Assembly (NCBI GenBank): GCA_008360955.1
Contig: LUCM01007265.1
Coordinates: forward strand, 422,760 to 486,759
DNA: 64,000 bases
Direction of reading: 5' to 3'
From: Fasciolopsis buskii
Taxonomy: Eukaryota; Platyhelminthes; Trematoda; Plagiorchiida; Fasciolidae
The position numbers and the translations under genes are program-made. The notes below the pieces were generated by a model. That model was not told where the DNA came from and ran no database searches. It worked only from the letters and a program-made list of their open reading frames with translations. Shown here one piece after another: positions 40,803-53,254 of the stretch. Within the stretch, counting starts at the first letter, position 1, and every line of letters starts with the position of its first letter.

Positions 40803-43800
40803 CCCACCCCCTCCACATGCCTTTAAATCAGCTCCGTTATAGTCCACCCAGCCACCGTATTTATGTGACAATGCGCATAAGCAAAGTGATGTTGAACTGA
40901 TTTTGCCAATTGATGGAGGGGAAAACGAGGATGGGAAAGTGAGCTCATTCATTCCATTAGCTTCCCTTACTCCTCAACCCAGCTCATCATATCCCCTCTC
41001 AAACACTCGACCCACTGAACCACACTAATATCTCATATCCTATAAGGTCGATGACCCCCAAGGGGGATACTGTTGATGCTGCGATGGGTTGGACAAACCG
41101 ACGAGCGAGTACAAAAAATGAATGAGCGGATACATGATAAATCGGTCTTTGACTGCCGCTATGTCAAAACCACTTTTATTCCAAGTTAAGCAAAGATCGG
41201 CGAGTAAAACTAACTAACGATCTGGTGGCAAATGCCATTCGCGGCGAAAGCCAGATGCTCAAACTGCTCAACGATGAATGCGCGTCTGTTTGTCCCTCTT
41301 GTGATATGCGGCATAGTCGGCTCGTCATTCAGTCTCACCCACACTCGACACATTTCGCAAACGAATAGACAGACACGCGTGTAGAATTCGGTACTCAGAC
41401 ATCCTCGTTGATTTCAGCCGGAATCCAACAATTTGGGGAGAGGGATGTGAGATAAAGGCGGGGTTGATGTGTCGGTGACTGAGTGAAGGGTAAAGAATAG
41501 AAGAACTAATCCTGAAACGAAGATTTTCCGGTACTTCGCGTCCGTCCTTCCTGTAAACCGAATTCCGACTAAAATGCATCATTTGCTCGAGGAAAATTTG
41601 TGATCTCATGAAAAGCGTTTGACATGACAGTCTGTCTCTTTGGGTACCCAAATCGAAGTAAATCACTTAGACACCATGGCGGAAAGCTTTTATTGACTCG
41701 GTTAACAAAACACATGGTAATTTTTTACTCTGGAATCTATACATGCATTGGTGAGTTTGACAAATATACATAAATACATAGATACATACATACATACAAA
41801 TGAACATACACGCCTGCCGGCGAACCCACACTCAGTTTGGTGCCAGTTAATGTTCTTTCAAGCGTGGAGAAAATTTTTCAGTCTACTTAATTGTGACAGT
41901 CAAGTTTACATCTTCCATTTTCCCCACACTTCAAAGATTTGAATTTTTGATAGGTTTCTGTTAGTTTTGTCGCTCACAAAGTCACAGATTTGAGTAGATG
42001 CGAATACAATTTAAAAACGGCTTATATAGAACCAAATTGCAGCATACTTATCAATCGGTTTAGTTAGTCGATTGTTTCCATTCTTGTCGCAAATTGATTG
42101 CAAATCCCAGATTTGATCATTCAACTGAAGGTTGGATCTAACAGATTGAATCAAAGTTCGCTCCAAATTACCTCGCATCGGACCATCCTAGGCCCGTTTC
42201 TATTTACTTACGGTGATGTCATACACGGAATGAGTAGCTGTTTGCCCGGTCACCACCAAAGTTTAACGGCAAAACACAAAAAATGAGTGGTTTTTTAATG
42301 ATCATTTACCGAAATTGGATGGGGCTGTCTGAAAGCATTTTGGAAACCGGTTTTTCGTGAGCAAACGTTATTCAGAAAAAAGTTTACGACGGTCAATACA
42401 ACAAGGTTATGTCCGGTCAGCCGAGAGCAAGAGGACTGAATTTCAAACGCGATGCAATTAAAGTTAGATTATTGAACATAGATGTTTTCTTAATTAGTCC
42501 ATGTGTGTGTATGTGTATGTGTGTGTGTTTTGTGTGCGTGTGTGTGCGTGTGTGCGTGTGGATGATGTTCCACCTAATAACCTGAACAATGATTCGCTTT
42601 CCCAATCATAGAGTAACCGCATCCATCAGTGTGAACCGAGGATCCCATAGGTGTTTTCATCAAATGAGAACAAAACGGAAGATGATACGATGCGGAGAAA
42701 TATGTTGCGTTGTACTTTTTTTCACTTGAAGCATGTGCAGCCATAAAGGCGGCCGAAAACAGGATTATCGTTACACAGACCGTACAGGTGCTTGCATCCG
42801 CGAAGCCGGTAGTGTGAACCAGTTAAACATTTCCTGGGCCAGCTGCCTTACAAAATATTGCAATCCTTCATCATGACTTTGTAACTCAACTGTTAGACTA
42901 TGGACAGCACCATAGATGGGTGCGATCCACCCATGAGTTTGAACCCGTCTGGATCGATAGGTTGTCAAAACAGTCAAATCCCATTCTACAAGGAGTTGCG
43001 CGCAGTCTACTCGTGTGAGTGTAGCCATGAATGACGGTGGTTAGAATTTTTGTAAGCTGAATTTCGGACATACACTTATCATTCCGGTTTGAACTTTTGG
43101 AACTTAATTCAAATTCGGAGTTGTTTCTCAGCAAGCCTTTCGGAATTGTATTTACACAGATCAGAACAATGACGCTTATCCCACGGACAGACTTAACGGT
43201 CGGCACCAAAACGTTTGTCAAACAGTTTCCACGCGGTTCCAAACACGCTAACCAGAAGGCTTATCAGGACGTGCTGGTTGGCCCGGTTCTGAGGTGATTT
43301 TGAATCTCTTTAATTTAGTTTACAATTGAAATAAAAACTGCAGACTGAATAGACTGATTTCTTTGATGCCGTCGGGTAGTTATTTTTCCCGTCGAACGTG
43401 TTAGAAGATTAGATGAATTCAATACATTTTTGAGAAACGTAGTTGAATTCCATCGAAATACTACATCTGGAGACGCAGTGGTCTTCACACCAATCTAAGT
43501 TCTACCAGGATGATATGAACTGTAAGGCCATCTGTTACCAAGTCATACGAAAGTAAAATACCAGAAGTGAATATCAGTTCACAGCGTTTTGTCCATTCGT
43601 ATCGATTTGAAATCCCTCAGCGCTGTTCAGTGACGTTTCAGCTGGTCTCAAACACCCGGAAGGCTATTCAAGTATGCCGTTGCGCACATCGACGGGGTTC
43701 TCATAACGATGACAAATTGTCATCATCTTTCCTTTACTACTGACATTAATAATATGCACATGGTTACAGAGAATTAACTGTCTACTCAGCGTTGGAAACC

Positions 43801-46800
43801 GTTGGACAAACAGTTGTTCTACATTTCTTTCAAAATTTGACTGTCATTAGATCTTAGACAGACTGATTGCAAGTCGATATGTGTGACTAATGTCATCTCC
43901 AACGATAGTCATGTATAGTGAAGCAAATGTTTCACACCCCTCGAAGGGCGGATATTCATATCATAATGATGTTACAAATGACTTGATGATGTTGTCCAAT
44001 TGGTCATTTCGAGTGATAAATGAGGAGATATGGCTCAGTTCTATCTTTACTTGAACTCAATTCACCTCTCGGTTGTTGGTAGAACTAACGGGGCAATTGT
44101 TCGGACAAATCCAAATCACGCTTCATTCTTTATAAATTTGGTCAGAAGTGAAAAATCACTCTCTCAGAAAAAAAACGAATTACATAGATGTAGGCCACAA
44201 GGTTGCAGAAGAAATGAATTGCGGTCGAATGAGGAAATATTTGTACAGCGAACGTAGATAAATATTTCGGTTCAAGCAGATTGTGAAAAAACTGCCACTG
44301 ATGGGCAGTGTTTGACCAGTTACGGTCCACTTCAAATTGGATCATCTTAGAACTTTGTTCGTTGCGAGGAATTTTATCTGATAATTCATACGTTTCGGTC
44401 ATACACACATTTTATCGATCCTTTCGAACTCGTGGCGGTCGGCTCCCTTTTGATTTCTCGCCAAATTGTCAAAGGATTTGCACACAACCACTTGCATACT
44501 CTTGCCCTCGCTCTCACTCGTTCGTTCTTTCTCTCGCACTGAAGCATACAAAAGCCTATCAAGTTGTTGATAATGTTGGTAGCATGTCTGAGGTGGAATA
44601 TTGTTCGGATATAGGAGGTGATCGAGAGGCGGGGAGGCTACAGATGGCGTGATAGTAGACCTCGAAACTGGCGGATTCCAGTGAGAGGTGTACTTGACAT
44701 TTTATGATGATGATCATCATCATATTTCACGCCACAAAACTGGCCTTCGATGTCCTTCTAAAAGAAAAAAACAGGCTATTTCGGCTATGTCGCCGACCGG
44801 TTGACGGTTAATGTCCACCGGGATGAAAGTCGATTAGAGGCGGTAGAAGATAGTGCGTTTGTGCCTTTATTTGTTTACTTGCACTTAATAATACTCGTAC
44901 CGTAGGTTTCCCTTAGTCGATTATATTAAGCCTGATTTTTTTCGGTAACTTGTGCATGCACCTGGATCTGTGTTTGTATTGGCAACCGGGAATCATTTGT
45001 GACATACTTCGGGGAGAAATTCGTCCCCAAAGGTCATGAACAGTGAATTACGGATGCCATTCGTGATCTTATCCCGCCCAGTGACATTTCGTTCACCAGG
45101 CGTAGATGTTTTTCACACTCCGAGCGAAGCGATTCCACATCTGCACTTGATTTCCCCATCCTCCTCGGCAAAATCCACCATTCCGAGCACGCGAACATCA
45201 ATCAACTCACATAACCTGGCTAGCTATTATAACAGGTTTGTGGTGGTTACCGCGCCCTGTTTATAATTCCTCTTATAGCAGCACTGTGTGCGATGACATT
45301 TGGCTACATGAAATCCTGACATACGCTGCCTCTCTCGCTTTCTCTTACTTCGTCGTTGATCCACTTTGACGTTGGCAACCATACTGTGAAATTGGAGACA
45401 GTTCGAACAATGACAATGACCGTCAAACTGATCCCAGAATGTCGAGAACTCGGTGAATTTGAAGACAGCAACAATTGTTACTGTTTGTGACAATTTTTAC
45501 TAGTTCAGTTGAAAATTTAGTTAATAATAACTCAAAGTGAGCCCTGTTGTTTCCAAGAGAAAGACAATATGTAGTTGTCAAGGACCGATTTATTCACCGG
45601 GAACTGGACGTTTGCTGATTCTCTCCAACAGCGAATGATTATCAATGCAGAATTTAGTCATGAGGTGAACTGATTGTGTCACGCAGTGCACAAAAATCCA
45701 CATAATTATTTTACCCTGTTACCTGCTGTGCGAGATTTTGGTTTCAATAAACTACTTATTGTGATTATTATTGATGGTAATAGTATGAGTTTTATATACT
45801 ATCGTTAACCTGTCTAATCAAGTACAATGGCTGGAAGATGCATTTCATTCTCACGTACCACATTATCATATTTACGACTTATTCAAATTGGACTATGCAC
45901 ATTCTCCCTGAAGAAATCGAACCGCTAACGAGAATGTTGAAAAGAGCAGGCATTATTAGGGATTGGTAATTTTTCGCCTGAATTTATGACGTGTTCATAA
46001 CACACGGCATACAATTGGGAAACGAGAAACACATTGGACGGACGAGAAGCTAAACAAATACCATTATTAATCTACACGATCTGTTAGCTGTCTGTTTAGT
46101 GCTGCTCATCCCTTTCGTGTTTGGCAAACGGTAAACGTGCGCATGTTTCACGGGTCGGTTGATAGGCCTAGATGAAGTTTACAAAACTTTAGAAAGGACT
46201 ACCAAATTTGGTTCAAAACAAGTAACTTGGGCTGGTTTCTTTATTCTGGTCTAGTTTCCACTTTACTGCAGTACTTTTCGACTACAGTCAGCGAGGTTGC
46301 AAAGTCTACTGATGGTCACCTTTGCACCACATTTTTCGAGGTGTTACCAAATGAAGACTTGGGTAAGTGTTGCGTATCTGAACGTAAAAATTGGAATAAT
46401 TTATACCTCGAAAATAATCGTTTTGGTGAATTCTAACTGACGGATGCCAGTTAATTCGTCGGGAGATTCTATTCTTATAGCCATTTAGAAAACGTTTACT
46501 GTGACTGATGCTACGTGATTTCGAAATTTGACTGGATGTTCAATGGCTAGTAGGTGAAATATCCAAAAAATCTCCCTGAATTGGCCTCATATCTTGGCTG
46601 GTAGTGGACACGCGGTTCCGTGTGGTCCCCGTGCATTAGACTGAATCCGCCTACAGCTGTACATTTTTTACGTAACGCTCGTTTCTAACGGTGTCCGCCA
46701 CACCGAAACACGAGTTTCGTCGTCAATTAAACAAATACACCTAATCGATCCATTGTTCCCACTTGGAACGAATACCAGAGGGGCCGAATAACGAGTTGTT

Positions 46801-49800
46801 GAGCGGTTGGGTTTTTGATAGTCCAAATGGTCTTCGGGGGTAAGAAACCAAGTGGAGCCACGTTTTGGCTTTTTTGTTCATATGTGGGTGTTCATTGGAA
46901 GTTCGAGGCCGAACGAGGAGGGCGTAGTACATCTCAAAATAACCATTAAGCAAATCTGACAAGCCGGACACAGAAGAGGTAGGTTCTTTAATTCTTCCTG
47001 AGAAATTTTAAAACTCCGATTCCAAGCCAATTTCGCATAAGCTCACATAGATTTTACTTGTCATTCAGTTCCCAGAACGAATAATTAGACTCAAGTAAAA
47101 GTTGCCAATCCGAAATTCCACTTAGCAGACAATAACTCATCGCTTGTGAATAACAGCTTTGAAAAAAACATCGCCAAAATGAAATGCGAAATAAATTAGA
47201 CAGCCTTAGTCGCACACCCCTTGGTGTGCCGACCGACTGTGTGCACACTGGCTTGCGTCATTGGTCATCATGCAGATCTTCAGACGTTCAAAATGTAGCT
47301 CTGTCAATTTCCATCCGATTTTCAAATTTGCCGCTTGATTTCAGTGGCCGTTAATTCAGACAAATCGAAGTTTTCGAGAATTCGGTTTGTTGAAGTGTGT
47401 CGCAATCAGGATTCACTGTGTATTCTGCGGGTTGCGGTGACGGAATTTTGCAAATTCCACACTGTTCATAGTCAGTCGAACTACGTATCGGACTACAAAT
47501 TCCAATGATTTGAGTTTGAACTTGCTTTACCCCGACCGAAAGGGACGAGAAATGACAGACATTTTCATATGCTTTTTGGTTGCAAACAAACGAAGGTCAT
47601 GCAGTTCCGTTCAGCCGAATTCGAGAACCAAAAATGATCTCGTAATTGGCAATGGACTTATACTACTTCTTGGGAATTTATCTTGGCACGTTCAATTCGC
47701 CTCCACTTGCTTTCTGCAATGTGTCATGACTAGGCGCTTTAACGGAATTGCGAAATCTTTTCCACACACAAAATTTTCACTGCGATGTGGTTTGGAATTA
47801 CAGGCCGCTTGAATAATGTTACTAAAAAAATTCACTCTGGCTTGAAGAGGAAATATTGAAAATCTAAGTGTCCAAATGGGCAAATTCGAACTGTGACAAG
47901 TTGCTGATCATGGGGCCATTGTGAACATCGCAAGGTCAAATAACTGGCGCTGGTGATTAGCGTCAAAACGAAATATGATTTGAGGTCTCAATGGAAAGAG
48001 TTGCTTTCTTGTAGTATGACAAATATGGCGAATTATAGTAAGCGGAAACTTGTAGAGTGAAAAATTGTTAGTATTATATTGCATAGCGTACAGTCTCTTT
48101 GATATCAGTTCAGTGATGATGATGCTAAAAATAATAATAATAATAATAATGATTCGGATGATGATGATGATTCGCATGATGATGTTGTTGATGATGATTC
48201 GGATGATGATGATATCATTAATGGTTTGGATGATGGTGATGTTTGTTGACGCTCGGCACGTTGTCTGATCGGACGGTCGTATAATGAAGACTGTCTACAA
48301 TCAAAGTCTCGAGGCTAGAAAAAGCGCGGTTGAATGATCTGGAATTTATTGTTTATATTTCCCAGGACAAGAATGGTACAAATTAGTGAAGTAAGAAGTA
48401 AGTTCGGAAGAAGATCGGCCACCATATGGTACACACACTGGATGACTTATTGTGAGCGTGTTGGACTTCTAGAAACCAGACGATTTGGTTCACTTAGTAT
48501 GCGGTGAAAGTGGGCAATCTTCGAGTAAGTGGGTTTTGATCGATACAATAAAAATCGAAACATTCCCGGCCGCATATGTGATATACATGAGTAAGTAATG
48601 AGGAGAGAGGCACAATTCAGTGATGTGCGGAAGAATTCATTCATTTGTTTGTTTGCCTGTCTGCTGACCACACTGTTTGTCTAAGGAATCGGATCAGCTC
48701 AGACTGTCCTCTTATTTTAATGAGTGTTTTCATTTTCCGCAAGCAAACAGTTAGGGTGGCGTTGGCCAAAATTGGCCAACGGGCGTTCCTTGGGCAAACA
48801 GTTAGGAGCATTGAAAAATTAAGATTCGAACTACGCCAGACGGTTGTTCTCACGGAGCGAAGCAGATACAATGAAAATGAATGCCTTGAATTAGGTCAAC
48901 ATTTAGACACAAACACCACTACTGAACGGGGGCAGAGTTGATACTAGCCTCTGACATGCGTCTTCTCGACTTGGGCTTCATCTGGGCTAAGTCATGACGA
49001 CAATGGAGCTTTTGACAATTAACAAGGTTAATAGTCCCGGGATCATCATCTTCATTTCTGTGATACCACGGTAATAAAAACAAAATACCGAGAAGTCAGT
49101 TTTGCGACCGCATTTCAAATGAAACGACTGTTACATATCTGTTTGTAAATCTGACTTTGAACATGGGATCGCTCACGTGACAGCCAGATCTACTCCTACG
49201 TTGATCTTCCGCTCGTTTACTTTCGTTCACAGTTGTGAACCATAATGATTCGATTCTCTGCTAGACACTAGACCAAAACCAAATACACAAATGTGCACAC
49301 ACACGCAAACGCACACACACACACACGCATACAGGACCAACAAGCTAAGCAGAATTTTGTGGAATTAAAAATAACAACTTTTCGATAGCAAGCACGTTCG
49401 TGACTTCGCATTCCTGTTAGATAACTAACTGTTACTTTTTTTCACTCGGTAAGACACGTGTCATCCCGTACGTGGGTATTTCACAATAAAAAGTATACTT
49501 TGCGAAATAGATACCCGTTGAGTTTGATCTTGAAGTAGAGAGAATGAAGTGCCCGAATGGAGAACACACGATTTTGATTATTTCAGTGATCAGTGGAACA
49601 TTTTGGTATGACTAAAGAAGTCCGATTTTCAAATGTAAGATTCGTTAGCTATCCTTGCTGTCAAATTACAATCCTTCGAGGCTGGTGATAAGCGAAAGGT
49701 TATTCGTTCGATTCCAGATTTCCTTACGCCGACTTCAGCAATGGTTTGCCTATTGCCTTAACCTTTGTTGACCAATCCATATGAAACTTGGAAGTATTGT

Positions 49801-52800
49801 AAGTGGTTTCATTGGAATTGGTGACTAGGTTTCTGGGTTCTTAAGCCACGTGCTCCGATGATGCTTCCATAAGTAACGGCTTCGTGTCCGAATATTTTTG
49901 TTCCTCATAATCGGATTTTTTTTCTTCATAAGAACACTAAATTTACCCCCACCCAACCTGGATAAACTTGTTCATGCGTCATTCAGTCCACATATGTACA
50001 CGTGGACAATTAGGCCGTTTACACTTCAGCTAGAACAATGCTCGTAATATTTTGCTTTGAAGGGTTGCGAATAAAGACATGCGGCTAATCAGTATCAGAC
50101 CAGAAATTTTAGTATTTATCATGCAAGCTACCTCTTCCGTCATAAGTGGTCAAACGGTTAAGATTGTGGCTTTTAGACGTGGGTGGGGGTAGCGATCATC
50201 TTCCCCAGTCTTCAACCAACTATCGACCCCAGCCCCTTTCCTGGGAAATCGTATACATTTTCGTTTCATTGATAACGGAAGTAAACGATAAAATGACCTT
50301 CCCATAAGTGGGAGCTTTGGTACGCTTACAAATTATTTGTCTTGTTTCATTAAGCTCTAACAATGAAATTCACTGAATATTAATCTAGCTGGGTGTTGGC
50401 ATGGCTGGCGCGCTGACAAATCCTGATCAAATCCAAATGTCACGTTGAACACCGGATGACCGGATAGCAGCTGAAATAATGCTGCAACTTCGGATGCATG
50501 GCACTGTTGAGTCATAACAACCAGCCAATTACCCTGTCTAGTCACGGTTGGTTCAGCACAAATCAAGAGTTCAAATTTTGTCAATTGGTGTTTCGTACTC
50601 CAAAATGTCTCAGAAGTCAAATGGTGATAAGGAGCAGGTCGATTCATGGGAAATCCTCACTTTGTAGATTCGTTGGACACGGCATCACGCTACCGTCTGA
50701 TCCGTTCGAGAACTAACCGATGCCATTTATGTGGCTTCAACAAAAGTAGCAGATCGTATCAGGTAAGCGTTTTGCTCGTGTTTGTAGAATCTACACATGC
50801 ACACGTGGCTTCTACCCAGAATGTGCACTTTGCATTGTGGACTGATTGGCAAACTGTCTCTGCCGTCATACAAGGTATGACCAGATAGATTTTATTTCCA
50901 AATCCTAAGAAATTCTTTTTGAGATATCAATGAAACCACCTTTCTTTTCGCAATCATGTTTTTTGTAAAAGTCTATTTGTCACTACTCCCATAATTTTTC
51001 AGCTCGGTTTCCCAACCGGAGAAGGCTGGCTAATGCTTCGGTTGTACGAGTCTAAGAGAAACAAAAAAACAGAATCTATCCTTTTTTACTGTCCTGTCCA
51101 TTTCACGGTGAAATAGTTACGTCGGTTTCATCTGTATGAAATGCAGCGTTTATTTCAATGCCTCCGGTTGCTCAGTTTTCGAATCTCATTCTATGGTGAC
51201 ATATCACGGGCTATTGGGTTAAACAGTCCCAACCGCCGTTTCACATATTCCATCTCATCTTATTGTTTTATCGAAATGATCTGAATGGTGGTGTCAGTTT
51301 CAGGCAGTCATGCGAAGAAGACATAGAAGAGGATAGATTGTCATCAAGAGATCAAACTGTACAAATTTCTCTTCCTCCCTTCCTGTAGTTCAAAACTGTC
51401 AAAAGTACTCAGAGTAGATCTTGTTATCCATGTTTGGCGACACTGGATTGCCTAGGAGAAACCCAAGGAGGAGTAGTTCGTCTTCCAGAGCGAAGCCTTA
51501 GACACGACTGTGTTGGTGGATATATCATGCTTCAGATTAACGATACCGGGAACGGGAAAATTTTATTCACTCCTCTATTTGCGAAGCACGTTATGGAAAA
51601 GAAAACCAGTAATTTCGGGCCTTGTGTCCACTTTCTCAACGTTAGCCCTGCTTGGCTGACTGACGAAAACCAAATCGGTCGACGAATCACTTATCATCCA
51701 TTCACGCTCTTAACGATTCAAATGAGATTCAAGTGTGAAACTAAGAAACGAGCACAAAGCAGCGCACTAGTATAGAGGTGGTTGGACAGAACAATACCGG
51801 GTATGCATACCTGAAGAGCGGCAATAAATGCCAAACCGGTTGCTTGTTTCCGGGAGAATTTTGTTCGCCCATCCGTACTCGAAGTGAATTCGAAAATTCC
51901 ACAAATTAGTACTTTGAAAAAATTTGCAAAAACCCATAGCAAGAAGTGGAAAAATCCACATATGTATTGCATACATAATAGGTGGTGCCACTAGCAACAA
52001 ACCAGTCCACATACAGATGAACAATACCGTACAGTCGCCCAAATTTATTCTCGCTGGAGGTCAGTGTCCACTGTGGCTCAGCGATAATGACTTCCGTTTG
52101 ACTTCAAATTCTAGGTGCATTTTGCGCAAGTGAACTGTCCATTCTACTTAACATCTGGTTCCTCGTACACTTTCAAAGCACTTCAACATTATACCCAGTA
52201 ATTTTTACATCATTCTCAAACAGCCGGAAGGTGAGGATGTTCAAGCATTCAATTTCCACGTAGCAGTTCCCTCACAGCTTTATTTATCTTCTGTTCTTTG
52301 TTTTGTGAGGTGAAGTAATTTTTTGGGAAGATTTGACATCAGCGACGTGAATTAGAACTCTGTTAATTGCACGTTAACATTTCCGAAGTCAATAAATGGT
52401 CACTGTCTCACAAAATGCCGACGTTTTCCTCGCTCTTAAAGCGTATGTCACATTAACGGTGGCCATGGAATCAGTACATTTTTCAACTTGGAGGAAAATT
52501 CGTGACGTTTTTTTCTTCCTGTCATTTCATCCCGAGAGACGTTGGAACAATGGATTTGACAAGTTTAAGAACCCGATGACCGCGTCGGAAGCCTGAGATG
52601 CCACAATATTTCTTCAGTTAATTCTTCCGTAAGAGACTGCTCAATATAGCTGTATTTATTATCCGAACGACGACAAAACAGATGAAGTAGAGGACATTAT
52701 GTTGTCCGGCTTTGCTCATTTCTTCAGTCATAAAAGTAAGGGGATTTTTTTCAAATCATGTTCTCGAAAAGGTCGGTACATGTCAAGAGTGATCTTGCCT

Positions 52801-53221
52801 GACCTGGGGGTAACGTAATGGCTTTTGGACTCGAAGAACAGGTGTCCGACTTCCTTCTGCCGTCAAACAGTTACCCATCCAATAGCCTTCTTACGGGTGT
52901 GAACACTTTCAGGGTGTACATCTGTCATAAGATGACCAGAAAGAAACTAGAAAGATTGTATACACTTACCAATCGTAATGAATAAGTCCTGAAAAATGCG
53001 TACGGCAATCGAATCTGCACCACCCGAAATGGAGCAACTTTCGGTCAGACCAATAGTCTACCTTCTATCTATCATCTTCTAGCTTGTCAAGTACTATAGA
53101 TATCGGCCATCGACTATGACTAAAGGTACAAATCGATTTTTTTTTGACTTCCAGTATAAGCTAGTTACCTCATCAAGCTTTGATGAAATTTCTTTCCATC
53201 ATCATCATAATCATCATCAAC

Positions 53222-53254
<33 letters not shown>

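Noticed and set aside
48065..48268. Open frame rich in Met and Ile
   Set aside because: Product of the GAT/AAT microsatellite tract.
49675..49715. tRNA or SINE indicated by gttcgattcc (B-box consensus)
   Set aside because: No box A at proper spacing, no cloverleaf, and no second copy in the window.
50145..50185. tRNA-Leu/Ser-like start (tggtcaaacggttaag)
   Set aside because: Resembles an A box, but there is no B box at the required distance and no folding into a tRNA.
50357..50647. Minus-strand open frame of 96 codons as a TBX20 exon
   Set aside because: Not needed for phase between exons 1 and 2, no resemblance to T-box proteins, and no convincing splice sites.
51387..51775. Plus-strand open frame of about 128 codons ([10 protein letters not shown] and following) as a gene
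   Set aside because: Its second half overlaps module A of the dispersed repeat family, and it has no acceptor, donor or known domain that I can point to.
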